DNA of 64,000 nt. It comes from Prevotella sp. UBA2742 (lineage in GTDB: Bacteria > Bacteroidota > Bacteroidia > Bacteroidales > Bacteroidaceae). The stretch spans positions 66,816 to 130,815 of the forward strand of contig DEJS01000006.1 of assembly GCA_002353485.1 (NCBI GenBank). Direction: 5' to 3'. Position 1 is the stretch's first letter, and the number at the start of each line of letters is the position of its first letter. A program made the translations under genes and the position numbers. Below are positions 1-7,542 of this stretch, piece after piece. The notes below the pieces were generated by a model that saw only the letters and a program-made list of their open reading frames with translations, had not been told where the DNA came from and ran no database searches.

Positions 1-925
1 GATTCAGTGTGATGCTGGTCACCTTGGCAGGCGATAGTGCACGCTGTATGAAAAGCTGTGTGTTGCTGGAGTAGTTGATGACGTCAATGTTCTCGTTGCA
101 CATCTCGCGTACGATGCCATGTACACGGCTACCCTTCACGCCCACACAGGCTCCTACGGGGTCTATACGGTCGTCATAGCTTTCTACGGCAATCTTGGCA
201 CGCTCGCCGGGCATTCGTGCAATGCGACGGATGGTAATCAGACCGTCCTGTATCTCGGGAACCTCGGCCTCCAGCAGGCGCTCCAGGAACTGGTTGCTGG
301 TGCGTGAGAGGATGATGCGCGGGTTGTTGTTCTCGTTCTGCACCTCCTTGACGATGGCGCGCACCGTCTCGCCCTTATGGTAGTTGTCGGCAGGTATCTG
401 CTCCTGCTTGGGCAGGTGCAGTTCGTTGCCCTCGTCGTCGATGAGCAGCACCTCACGCTTCCACATCTGGTACACCTCGGCAGAGACAATCTGTCCCACC
501 TTGTCCTTGTATTTCTGGTACAGAGAGTCGTGCTCCAGCTCCAGAATCTTCGAAGCCAGCGTCTGCCGAAGGTTCAGGATGGCACGGCGTCCGAATTTGG
601 CGAACTCCACCTCTTCCGACACCTCTTCACCCACCTCGTAGTCGGGTTCTATCTTCTGGGCCTCGCTCAGGGCTATCTCCTTGTTCTCGTCCTGTACCTC
701 GCCATCGGGCACCACAATACGGTTGCGGTGAATCTCGAAGTCGCCCTTGTCGGGGTTCACGATGACGTCGTAGTTCTCGTCAGAGCCGAACATCTTGGCT
801 ATTACGTTGCGGAAGCTTTCCTCCAGCACACTCACCAAGGTAGTACGGTCAATGTTCTTGGTCTCCTTAAACTCCTGAAAGGTCTCAATCATTGAGGGGC
901 CTTTCGATTTCTTTGTTGTTGCCAT
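1..925 (-). CDS. nusA: Transcription termination/antitermination factor NusA (3' end outside window)
   Basis: NusA binds RNA polymerase and nascent RNA and modulates pausing, intrinsic termination and antitermination. About 308 N-terminal residues are present. The N-terminal polymerase-binding domain, the S1 region (around the KDKVGQIVSAEVYQ stretch) and the start of the KH region (GACVGVKGSRVHGI) are readable. The reading frame is open to the left edge, so the C-terminal part lies outside. The start ATG is at 923-925, 12 nt after the rimP stop, which is the classical rimP-nusA(-infB) order, so the two genes are almost certainly co-transcribed. Confidence 0.95.
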   Translation of the reverse strand, partial: MATTKKSKGPSMIETFQEFKETKNIDRTTLVSVLEESFRNVIAKMFGSDENYDVIVNPDKGDFEIHRNRIVVPDGEVQDENKEIALSEAQKIEPDYEVGEEVSEEVEFAKFGRRAILNLRQTLASKILELEHDSLYQKYKDKVGQIVSAEVYQMWKREVLLIDDEGNELHLPKQEQIPADNYHKGETVRAIVKEVQNENNNPRIILSRTSNQFLERLLEAEVPEIQDGLITIRRIARMPGERAKIAVESYDDRIDPVGACVGVKGSRVHGIVREMCNENIDVINYSSNTQLFIQRALSPAKVTSITLN

Positions 926-937
926 GTATAATAGTTT

Positions 938-1411
938 TTATTTGAATGCTAAAAGATACTTGCACGACTTAATGTCGTCCAGGGCGAAAGTCTTGTCCAC
1001 GTCCACCATCTGGGGGCGCTTCTTGCCCTCTACCTGCTGTTTCTCCTTGACGGTGACCACGAAGTGCTTCTCGTCGTCGGCTATTTCCTTCATGATGCCC
1101 TGCACCTTCTGGCCGTTCTTCTGCACTACCTCCACTTCCTTGCCTATGTGGTTACGGTATTGCTGTATAACCTTAAATGGCTGGCCGATGCCGGCAGAGC
1201 CTACCTCCAGCTCATAGTCGCCCAGCTCATCGCCCAGCGATTCCTGTAGGTAACGACTCAGGTCGGCACAGTCTTCTATCCATACACCGTCAGCGTGGTC
1301 TATCTCTATCACGATACGGTCGTCAGCAGTCATTTCTACGTCAACAAGGTAGTAGTCGCCCTTTTGCAGCCACTCCTCAACAGCTTTTGTCACTACGTTT
1401 TTGTCTATCAT
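938..1411 (-). CDS. rimP: Ribosome maturation factor RimP
   Basis: RimP is a cytoplasmic factor needed for maturation of the 30S subunit. The 157-residue length is typical. The N-terminal alpha/beta domain has the YYLVDVEMTADDRIVIEID strand and the family-type D-G-V-x-I-x-D-C-A-D-L-S segment, followed by the ELEVGSAGIGQPF linker (usually V-S-S-P-G in other bacteria) and a C-terminal Sm-like domain. It is the first gene of the rimP-nusA operon. Its leader contains a strong promoter and an intrinsic terminator hairpin (separate entries), so expression may be attenuated. Confidence 0.95.
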   Translation of the reverse strand: MIDKNVVTKAVEEWLQKGDYYLVDVEMTADDRIVIEIDHADGVWIEDCADLSRYLQESLGDELGDYELEVGSAGIGQPFKVIQQYRNHIGKEVEVVQKNGQKVQGIMKEIADDEKHFVVTVKEKQQVEGKKRPQMVDVDKTFALDDIKSCKYLLAFK

Positions 1412-1436
1412 AAACGATATTTAAATTAAAAAACAA

Positions 1437-1468
1437 GAATGAGAGACTCGCTGTGGAGTCTCTCATTC
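1437..1468 (-). terminator. Intrinsic terminator in the rimP-nusA leader
   Basis: A perfect 13-bp stem (GAATGAGAGACTC, 1437-1449, with GAGTCTCTCATTC, 1456-1468) and a 6-nt loop. Read on the minus strand it is followed by TTGTTTTTT. It lies after the stop of the isomerase gene (1529), so it may end the sugar operon. It also lies downstream of the rimP promoter (-7 box at 1482-1489), so rimP transcripts must pass through it. Confidence 0.85.
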
Positions 1469-1481
1469 CTCTGAACGGCTG

Positions 1482-1513
1482 CAAAGGTACGAACTTTTTT
1501 CGTAACCTGCAAA
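1482..1513 (-). promoter_or_regulatory. Promoter of rimP-nusA
   Basis: On the minus strand, TTTG (1510-1513) is separated by 20 nt from TACCTTTG (1482-1489), an exact match to the Bacteroidota -33/-7 consensus. The predicted start, near 1477, is a few bases before the terminator hairpin. Confidence 0.75.
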
Positions 1514-1528
1514 TTTTTAGCCGTTTAT

Positions 1529-2953
1529 TTATTCATGTACATACAAATTCCAGCCCAGATAGGTCTCTATGGCCTCGTTCAGTATGTCCACCACATCGGT
1601 GCGGCACATGGCCACGTGGTGCTCGAAACCGTTCTTGCAGATATACTTCATCAGTCTCTGCAGGTTGTCCACCTTCGTTACGGCTATGCAACCGTCCATG
1701 CCGTAGGGGTCGTTTGTAATCTCTCCCTTGCCCAGGTATGCCTTGATACAGCCTTTGGGGTCGTCGGTAGAGATGCGGAAGAAGGTGAACGGTCCCTCAG
1801 ACACCTTGGCATAGACGGCACCGAAGGTCTTCACCTTGCCCAGTGTACGTCCTAATACACCAAGGGGGCCCAACTTCAGGTCGTCGTTGCCTACAAACGA
1901 CTTGGCATAGTTGCCACAGTGTGTGCAGACGCACTTGTTGCGGTCTTCGGCGAAGTTGTTGTTCCAGTCGAGCAGGGCCGATGCCTTGCCCGAGGCCAGC
2001 GTCAGGGCGTACATCGACACGGCACCGGCCAGGTCGGTCTCGCAGGCGGCAGGGATAAGCTTGTCGGAAAGCATCGACATCGTCACGCAGGGAGCACAGC
2101 CGTAGTTCTGCTCCAGCGAGTCCCAGCACTGGATAGCTACTGCCTGCACATCGTTGGCCTCAATCCAATTTTCTACGGCCACACTGAACTTTGCCTGGAT
2201 GGCCAGCTTGTCCTTGTAGTTGTCAGGCACCTTGGCATAGTTGTAGGTGCGGTTGCACATCTCGATGAACTTCGGGTCGTCGTCGCTGATCTTCTGGGCA
2301 GCGAAGAGAATCTCCGAGAGGTCGGCAGGTACCACGGTGATGCCTGAACGCTGCAGCAGCTTCTCTGAAGCGCGGCAGGTGTTGAAGCCAAGCGGGCGCG
2401 TGCCTATCTGTCCCAGGCGACAGTGGCGCAGACCGTTCACCACGCGGCAGATGGCGGCAAACTTGTCAATGTCCTTCTTCAGCAGGGGGTCATAGATAGA
2501 GTAGGTGTGCAGTGTGGTGTCGGTAAAGGGAATGCCATACTGATAAAGGTTGTTGCAGACGCTAATCTTGCCGCAGAAGGCGTCGCGACGGTTGTCCAGG
2601 TCTACCTTGTCGTTCTCGTCGTCGCAGGCCTGTACCAGTACAGGTACGTTCAGGTCAGCATCGCTGATGGCATTGATGATGCCAATCTCGAAGCCGAAGT
2701 TAGGCAGCGACACGATGATGCCGTCTATCTCGTCGCGATGCTCGCGAAACTGCTTCGACACCTTCAGTCCGTCCTCGCGGGTCTCTATACTGCTGCTGCC
2801 CGTGGGGGTGGCGTCTTCAGGCAGGATGATGTACTCGTAGCCACCCTCGTCCAGCGTCTTCAGTAGTTGCTTGCGCACGTCCTTGGCCAGCTCAGAATTA
2901 AAATAGGCGCGTGTTCCGATAATCACGCCAAAACAGGTCTTTCCGTTCTTCAT
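1529..2953 (-). CDS. L-fucose/L-arabinose isomerase-family sugar isomerase
   Basis: A 474-residue cytoplasmic protein resembling the FucI/AraA-like isomerases that interconvert aldoses and ketoses using a divalent metal. The Rossmann-like N-terminal part begins CFGVIIGTRAYFNSELA and contains the DGIIVSLPNFGFEIGI strand-loop. The middle has AIQCWDSLEQNYGCAPC and the C-terminal domain has GCIAVTKVDNLQRL. It is shorter than E. coli FucI (about 590 residues), so the substrate is probably not fucose itself. It is the last gene of an operon with an FGGY kinase and a split transketolase, an isomerase-kinase-transketolase set that resembles the apiose (ApsI/ApsK/AptAB) route. Substrate assignment is inference. 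Confidence 0.8.
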   Translation of the reverse strand: MKNGKTCFGVIIGTRAYFNSELAKDVRKQLLKTLDEGGYEYIILPEDATPTGSSSIETREDGLKVSKQFREHRDEIDGIIVSLPNFGFEIGIINAISDADLNVPVLVQACDDENDKVDLDNRRDAFCGKISVCNNLYQYGIPFTDTTLHTYSIYDPLLKKDIDKFAAICRVVNGLRHCRLGQIGTRPLGFNTCRASEKLLQRSGITVVPADLSEILFAAQKISDDDPKFIEMCNRTYNYAKVPDNYKDKLAIQAKFSVAVENWIEANDVQAVAIQCWDSLEQNYGCAPCVTMSMLSDKLIPAACETDLAGAVSMYALTLASGKASALLDWNNNFAEDRNKCVCTHCGNYAKSFVGNDDLKLGPLGVLGRTLGKVKTFGAVYAKVSEGPFTFFRISTDDPKGCIKAYLGKGEITNDPYGMDGCIAVTKVDNLQRLMKYICKNGFEHHVAMCRTDVVDILNEAIETYLGWNLYVHE

Positions 2954-2987
2954 ATTATTTGTTTAGCTTTTTAGTTTAACTCGCTCT

Positions 2988-4463
2988 TTACTTTATCAGT
3001 TGGTTCACGGCGTCGCGCCAGCCCTGGTACAGCGTCTCCTTATTGGGCGTGGGCTGGGGCTTGTATACTTCGGTCTCCTTGCGGAAGCCCGTTACGTCGC
3101 TGAAGTCCTTCCACAGTCCGCGTGCAAAGCCATTCATGATGACTGCTCCCAGTGCTGAGGCATCGTCCACCTCGGTGCACACCACCGGAGTGTCCAGCAT
3201 GTCGGCCTGGAACTGCATCAGGAAGCGGTTCTTCGTGGGACCGCCGTCAGCGCATATCTCACTCATGTGACCTCCTGTAGCACGCGACATGACGTCTATC
3301 AGGTCTTTTATCTGGTAGGCTATCGACTCCAGGGCGGCTCTTACGAAGTGAGACTTCGACGTGGCGAAGGTCAGTCCGAAGACAGCTCCCTTCACGCTTG
3401 ACTGCCACCAGGGTGCGCCCAGTCCTGAGAAGGCAGGTATGATGTACACACCCCCATTGTCCTGCACGCTCGTTGCCAGGGCTTCCATCTCTGAAGGGTG
3501 CCCTACCAGTCCCAGCTGGTCGCAAATCCACTTCAGCGTAGCTCCTGTGCTGTAGATATTACCCTCGAAACCATAGTACACTTTTCCGAAGGCCGAGAAT
3601 CCAACGCTGGTCACTAGTCCCTGCGGAGCAGCCTTGGGCGCCTGGCCGATGTTCACCATCACGCTCGACCCGGTACCGTACGTCACCTTGCCGGAGCCAG
3701 GCTTGAAGCACATCTGGCCTACCAATGCTCCGTGCGAGTCGCCCAGCACACCGGCAATCTCGATGGGACTGCTGAACACTCCCTCACAGGTAGTCTTGCC
3801 ATACACGGCATCGCAGGCCTTTATCTCGGGCATCAGCGAACGCGGTATGTCGAACAGCTGCAGCAGGTCGTCGTCCCATTGCATGGTGTGTATGTTGAAC
3901 AGCATGGTGCGCGAGGCGTTGGTATAGTCGGTGGCATGCACCTTGCCGCCTGTCAGTTTCCAGATGAGCCACGTCTCGATGGTACCCATCAGCAGCTCGC
4001 CCCTGTTGGCCTGCTCGCGAGCACCTTCCACGTTGTCCAGCAGCCACTTGATGCCTGATGCCGAGAAGTTGGGGTCAATCAGCAGTCCGCTCTTGTCGAA
4101 CACACGCTTGGCATAGCCCAGCGAACGCAGTTCACGACACAGCTCGGCGCCACGTGTGTCCTGCCATACCACGGCATTGGCAATGGGACGTCCTGTCGTC
4201 TTGTTCCAGACCAGGGCGGTCTCTCTCTGGTTGGTAATGGCGAGCGAGAACTGGTTGTCAGACGCGGGGTAGCTGGCCACCAGTTGCCTGATGGCCTCAA
4301 TCATGTTCTGGTAAATCTCCTCTGCGTCGTGCTCTACCCAGCCGGTTTGGGGGTAGTACTGCTTGTGGTCCACACTGGTGCGCGACACCACGTGGCACTG
4401 CTCGTCGAACAGCAAGGCCTTCGTCGACGACGTGCTCTGGTCTATAGCTATAATGTAGTTCAT
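2988..4463 (-). CDS. FGGY-family carbohydrate kinase, glycerol-kinase-like with altered substrate pocket
   Basis: An ATP-dependent sugar or polyol kinase of 491 residues. The phosphate-1 motif AIDQSTSSTKALLFD lies at residues 6-20. The NQRET (78-82), W100 and GLGAPWW segments align with glycerol kinase. Counting along the protein, E. coli GlpK glycerol contacts R83/E84/W103/Y135/D245/Q246 correspond to R80/E81/W100/N132/D242/S243. Two contacts are therefore replaced (Tyr to Asn, Gln to Ser), arguing that the substrate is not glycerol. The start overlaps the transketolase C-subunit stop by 4 nt (ATGA). Context suggests a ketose such as D-apulose or xylulose; automatic annotation may call it glycerol kinase or xylulokinase. 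Confidence 0.85.
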   Translation of the reverse strand: MNYIIAIDQSTSSTKALLFDEQCHVVSRTSVDHKQYYPQTGWVEHDAEEIYQNMIEAIRQLVASYPASDNQFSLAITNQRETALVWNKTTGRPIANAVVWQDTRGAELCRELRSLGYAKRVFDKSGLLIDPNFSASGIKWLLDNVEGAREQANRGELLMGTIETWLIWKLTGGKVHATDYTNASRTMLFNIHTMQWDDDLLQLFDIPRSLMPEIKACDAVYGKTTCEGVFSSPIEIAGVLGDSHGALVGQMCFKPGSGKVTYGTGSSVMVNIGQAPKAAPQGLVTSVGFSAFGKVYYGFEGNIYSTGATLKWICDQLGLVGHPSEMEALATSVQDNGGVYIIPAFSGLGAPWWQSSVKGAVFGLTFATSKSHFVRAALESIAYQIKDLIDVMSRATGGHMSEICADGGPTKNRFLMQFQADMLDTPVVCTEVDDASALGAVIMNGFARGLWKDFSDVTGFRKETEVYKPQPTPNKETLYQGWRDAVNQLIK

Positions 4464-5383
4464 CTGATGAAATCTAAGGTTGACTTTGTAATACCCTCTG
4501 CGTCCAGGCCGTAGTGATGGAATATCTCGGCGTTGGTGCCGTGCACGACGTTCTCGTCGGGAATACCCAGTATGCGTACGGGTACGGGATGCTCAGAAAG
4601 CGTCTCGCACACCATGGCACCCAGTCCGCCGTACTGCGAGTGCTCCTCGACGGTGACGATGCGCCCCGTCTCGCGGGCGGCCTTCTTGATGGCTTCCTCG
4701 TCGAAGGGCTTTATCCACGACATGTCCAGCACGCGGGCCGAGACGCCCTTCTCCTTCAGCCTGAGACCGGCCTGCCAGGCGTGGTACACCGTCTCGCCCG
4801 TGGCAACGATGGTGACATCGGTGCCGTCCAGGACCTTGATGGCCTTGCCCACCTCAAACTGGAAGTCGTCGTTCTCATAGACGTCCGGTACGGCGGCACG
4901 CCCTACACGTACGTAGCATGGCTTGTCGAAGTCGACAAGGGTTTTTACCAGCTTCTTCGTTACGCGCCAGTCTGAGGGCAGGCATACCGTCATGCCTGGG
5001 AAGGTGCGCAGCACGGCAATGTCGTGCAACGAGTGGTGTGTGGCCCCCAGGGCTCCGTATGCCACGCCTCCCGATACGCCCAGGATGGTGACGGGGTTCT
5101 CCGAGTATGCCAGGTCCACCTTTACCTGCTCCAGGCTGCGTGCCACATAGAAGCAGGCGGGTCCGCAGCAGAACACTTTCTTGCCCGAGTGTGCCAGACC
5201 TGCCGAGATGCCCACGGCGTCCTGTTCGGCAATGCCGCACTCCACAAACTGCTCGGGCAGTGCTGCTGCATAGTCGCCCAAGGTCACCGAGCCACGGGCA
5301 TCAGTGGTCACGGCAATGATATCTTTGTCCTCACGTGCCAGTTCCAGCAACGTGTCGGTAAACTGTTTTCTACATGCAATCAT
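4460..5383 (-). CDS. Transketolase, C-terminal subunit (pyrimidine-binding and C-terminal domains)
   Basis: The second half of a two-subunit transketolase (307 residues), which moves two-carbon ketol units with thiamine diphosphate. It has the pyrimidine-binding domain (VECGIAEQDAVGISAGLA, with the conserved Glu that activates ThDP) and the C-terminal domain (RVLDMSWIKPFDEEAI, VTVEEHSQYGGLGAMV). Its start overlaps the N-subunit stop by 4 nt and its stop overlaps the kinase start by 4 nt, so the three are translationally coupled. Split transketolases in such catabolic operons include the apulose-4-phosphate transketolase; a general pentose-phosphate role is the alternative. Confidence 0.88.
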   Translation of the reverse strand: MIACRKQFTDTLLELAREDKDIIAVTTDARGSVTLGDYAAALPEQFVECGIAEQDAVGISAGLAHSGKKVFCCGPACFYVARSLEQVKVDLAYSENPVTILGVSGGVAYGALGATHHSLHDIAVLRTFPGMTVCLPSDWRVTKKLVKTLVDFDKPCYVRVGRAAVPDVYENDDFQFEVGKAIKVLDGTDVTIVATGETVYHAWQAGLRLKEKGVSARVLDMSWIKPFDEEAIKKAARETGRIVTVEEHSQYGGLGAMVCETLSEHPVPVRILGIPDENVVHGTNAEIFHHYGLDAEGITKSTLDFIR

Positions 5384-6240
5384 TTCTCTAAGCTTTTAAT
5401 TCTTTCTTCTATTTCCTTGACGGCTTCGCGGCACTGTTCTTCGTTCAGCACGCCGTGGTGCCACTTGGCAATACCCTCCATGAAGCTCACACCGCGGCCT
5501 TTCGTCGTGTCCGACACCAGCAGGTGGGGCTTCTGGTTCTCGTAGTCTATGCTCTCGAAGGTCTTCACGATGTCCTCCATCGAGTCGCCGTTCATCTCCT
5601 TGACGTCCCAGCCGAAGGCCGACCAGCGCTCGCGGATGGAGTCCAGCGGCATCACATCCTCCGTATTGCCACTGATTTGTAGGTGGTTACGGTCAATGAT
5701 GGCTACCAGGTTGTCCAACTTGTATTTGCTACCGGCCATGGCTGCCTCATAGATAGAGCCTTCGCCCTGCTCGCCGTCGCCCATCAGCACGAAGGTGCGC
5801 CATGTTTTCTTGTCCATCTTGGCGGCAATGGCCATGCCCACGCCGATGGGCAGTCCGTGGCCCAGGGCACCGCTGTTTACCTCGATGCCAGGCACCTCGA
5901 TGGTGGGGTGGCCAGACAACACAGAGCCGTAACGGCCCAGCGTGTCGAGCACCTCAGGGGCCAGATAGCCCTTGGCCTCCAGCGTTACATACAGCGCCTC
6001 CACACAGTGTCCCTTCGACAGTACGAAGCGGTCGCGCTCAGGATTGCCCATGCCGCGGCCTCCGTGCGCAGGCACCACGGCTCCGGGCTCAATGTTCCTC
6101 ATCACGTTGAAATACAATGCCGTCATCACGTTCAGGCACGACAGGTCGCCACCAATGTGTCCGGCCTTGGCGGCGTAAACCACCTCTACCAACCGTTTGC
6201 GGTTCTTCTCCGCCAACAGCTCCAGTTCTTTTATGTTCAT
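5380..6240 (-). CDS. Transketolase, N-terminal subunit (ThDP-binding)
   Basis: The first half of the split transketolase. The thiamine-diphosphate motif starts at GDGEQGEGSIYE and ends with the Asn of IDRN about 30 residues later; upstream are KAGHIGG and VLSKGHC. I place the start at ATG 6238-6240 (MNIKELELLAEKN, 286 residues) because it gives the usual N-terminus. An in-frame ATG at 6300 would add 20 residues of unlikely sequence, though it overlaps the preceding stop by 4 nt. Partner of the C-subunit immediately downstream. Confidence 0.88.
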   Translation of the reverse strand: MNIKELELLAEKNRKRLVEVVYAAKAGHIGGDLSCLNVMTALYFNVMRNIEPGAVVPAHGGRGMGNPERDRFVLSKGHCVEALYVTLEAKGYLAPEVLDTLGRYGSVLSGHPTIEVPGIEVNSGALGHGLPIGVGMAIAAKMDKKTWRTFVLMGDGEQGEGSIYEAAMAGSKYKLDNLVAIIDRNHLQISGNTEDVMPLDSIRERWSAFGWDVKEMNGDSMEDIVKTFESIDYENQKPHLLVSDTTKGRGVSFMEGIAKWHHGVLNEEQCREAVKEIEERIKSLEK

Positions 6241-6296
6241 AGTTGTTTTTAAGTATATACTTTCATTAATAAGATGCACGAGGGCGCAAAATGTCA

Positions 6297-7379
6297 TCAC
6301 TCAGGGAAGGTAAATGCCACCTTCTGGACTCCCGGGCCATAGATGGTGCGGAAGTCGTCGCGCATGGAGATGACATGGTAGCCGGCGTCGCGCCATTGTG
6401 CTGCCAGCTTGAGGGCTTTCTCGCGGTTGGCGTGGTCGCGGGCCTCGTCGTCGGCAATGAGCATGAAGGCCGCAGAGCGGTGTTTGCTGTTGCCAAGACA
6501 GTAGTTGTGCATGGCGGCATCGCCGCCGCTGTTGCCAAACGACAGCACGGGCACCTTGCCTATCTCTTGCATTATCTGCTGCACCTTGTTGGTCTTGAGG
6601 TTCTTGATGATGAGCTCGTCGGTGCGCACCAGATACTCTTCCTTGCCCATGGTGTACTGCACTCCCTCCGTGTCGCCCTGCTTGTTGCTCTTCAGACGGA
6701 CGTCCATGCCGATGACCCTGCCCGGGTCGATGCCAAGGGGCTCGGTCAGGGCGCGACAGATGAAGCGGTCGGAACCCGAGACGACATAGAAGGTGAAGCC
6801 GTTGTCCTTGAGGTATTCGAACACCTCGAGCATGGGCTGATAGACACCCTGGCCGAAGGTCATGCCCGTAAAGCCGTTGGCCGGCAGGGCGGCGTAGGCC
6901 TTGACGTAGGCGTCGAACTCAGACAGGCTCATACCGGCATAGGCCTTGGCGGCAGCATGGGCATGAATCATGTCGAAACCACTGGGCAGGGCGGTGCCCT
7001 TTCGTACGAAGTCCCTGATGGCCTGGGCGGCCTGCCGCACGTCGTCGGGGGCCTTGTCGCGATACGTGGCGTCGTCCAGCACACGGTATTCCAGCATGTT
7101 ATACTCGAAGTACGAGGGATAGAGCTCGCCGACAAACGTACCGTCCATGTCGAACGTAGCTATGCGGTCCTCGGCCTTGATGTAATTGGCCGACTGCGGG
7201 TTGGTGACGTCCTCGACGTACTGCTTCAGGGCTGTCAGTGCCTCGCACTCGTTCCATGAAGCAAAGTACGTCTTCGACACGGGGGTGACGGCTTCCTGCT
7301 TGCTGCACGACGTGGTCAGCAGTGGAGTGCTGATGGCCAGAAAGGCATACAGAATCCAGATAAGACTTCTTCTCGTCAT
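6297..7379 (-). CDS. Exported HAD-superfamily phosphatase lipoprotein
   Basis: A 360-residue protein with a lipoprotein signal (hydrophobic stretch 7-24, lipobox LTTSC). The HAD motifs are FDMDGTFVGE (nucleophile and acid-base Asp), VVSGSDRF (motif II Ser) and the GNSGGDAAM loop (motif IV Asp), as in phosphoserine-phosphatase-like HAD enzymes. It should act on phosphorylated small molecules in the periplasm. It sits directly upstream of the transketolase operon (56 nt from the chosen start), so it may be the first gene of that transcript. The substrate is unknown. Confidence 0.82.
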   Translation of the reverse strand: MTRRSLIWILYAFLAISTPLLTTSCSKQEAVTPVSKTYFASWNECEALTALKQYVEDVTNPQSANYIKAEDRIATFDMDGTFVGELYPSYFEYNMLEYRVLDDATYRDKAPDDVRQAAQAIRDFVRKGTALPSGFDMIHAHAAAKAYAGMSLSEFDAYVKAYAALPANGFTGMTFGQGVYQPMLEVFEYLKDNGFTFYVVSGSDRFICRALTEPLGIDPGRVIGMDVRLKSNKQGDTEGVQYTMGKEEYLVRTDELIIKNLKTNKVQQIMQEIGKVPVLSFGNSGGDAAMHNYCLGNSKHRSAAFMLIADDEARDHANREKALKLAAQWRDAGYHVISMRDDFRTIYGPGVQKVAFTFPE

Positions 7380-7413
7380 AATAATGCTATTTTTGTTTTA
7401 GTTTACTATCCAT

Positions 7414-7448
7414 TGCCGGGCGTTTGCATCTCCCGGCATGCAAAGGTA
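7414..7448 (-). promoter_or_regulatory. Promoter and leader hairpin of the HAD phosphatase/transketolase operon
   Basis: Minus-strand -7 box TACCTTTG at 7441-7448; no clear -33 box is visible. Immediately downstream is a 7-bp stem (TGCCGGG 7414-7420 with CCCGGCA 7432-7438). It lacks a U-tract, so it is a 5' mRNA hairpin rather than a terminator. Confidence 0.55.
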
Positions 7449-7469
7449 CAAAAAATAATCCTGAAATGC

Positions 7470-7500
7470 TTTGCCACGTGGGTAATATTTCGTAAATTTG
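7470..7500 (+). promoter_or_regulatory. Promoter of gpmI
   Basis: TTTG (7470-7473), 19-nt spacer, TAAATTTG (7493-7500), about 40 nt before the gpmI ATG. It is divergent from the HAD operon promoter. Confidence 0.75.
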
Positions 7501-7542
7501 CACCCAATTTTAAGAACGTACGTTAAATATTAGTATAAAACT

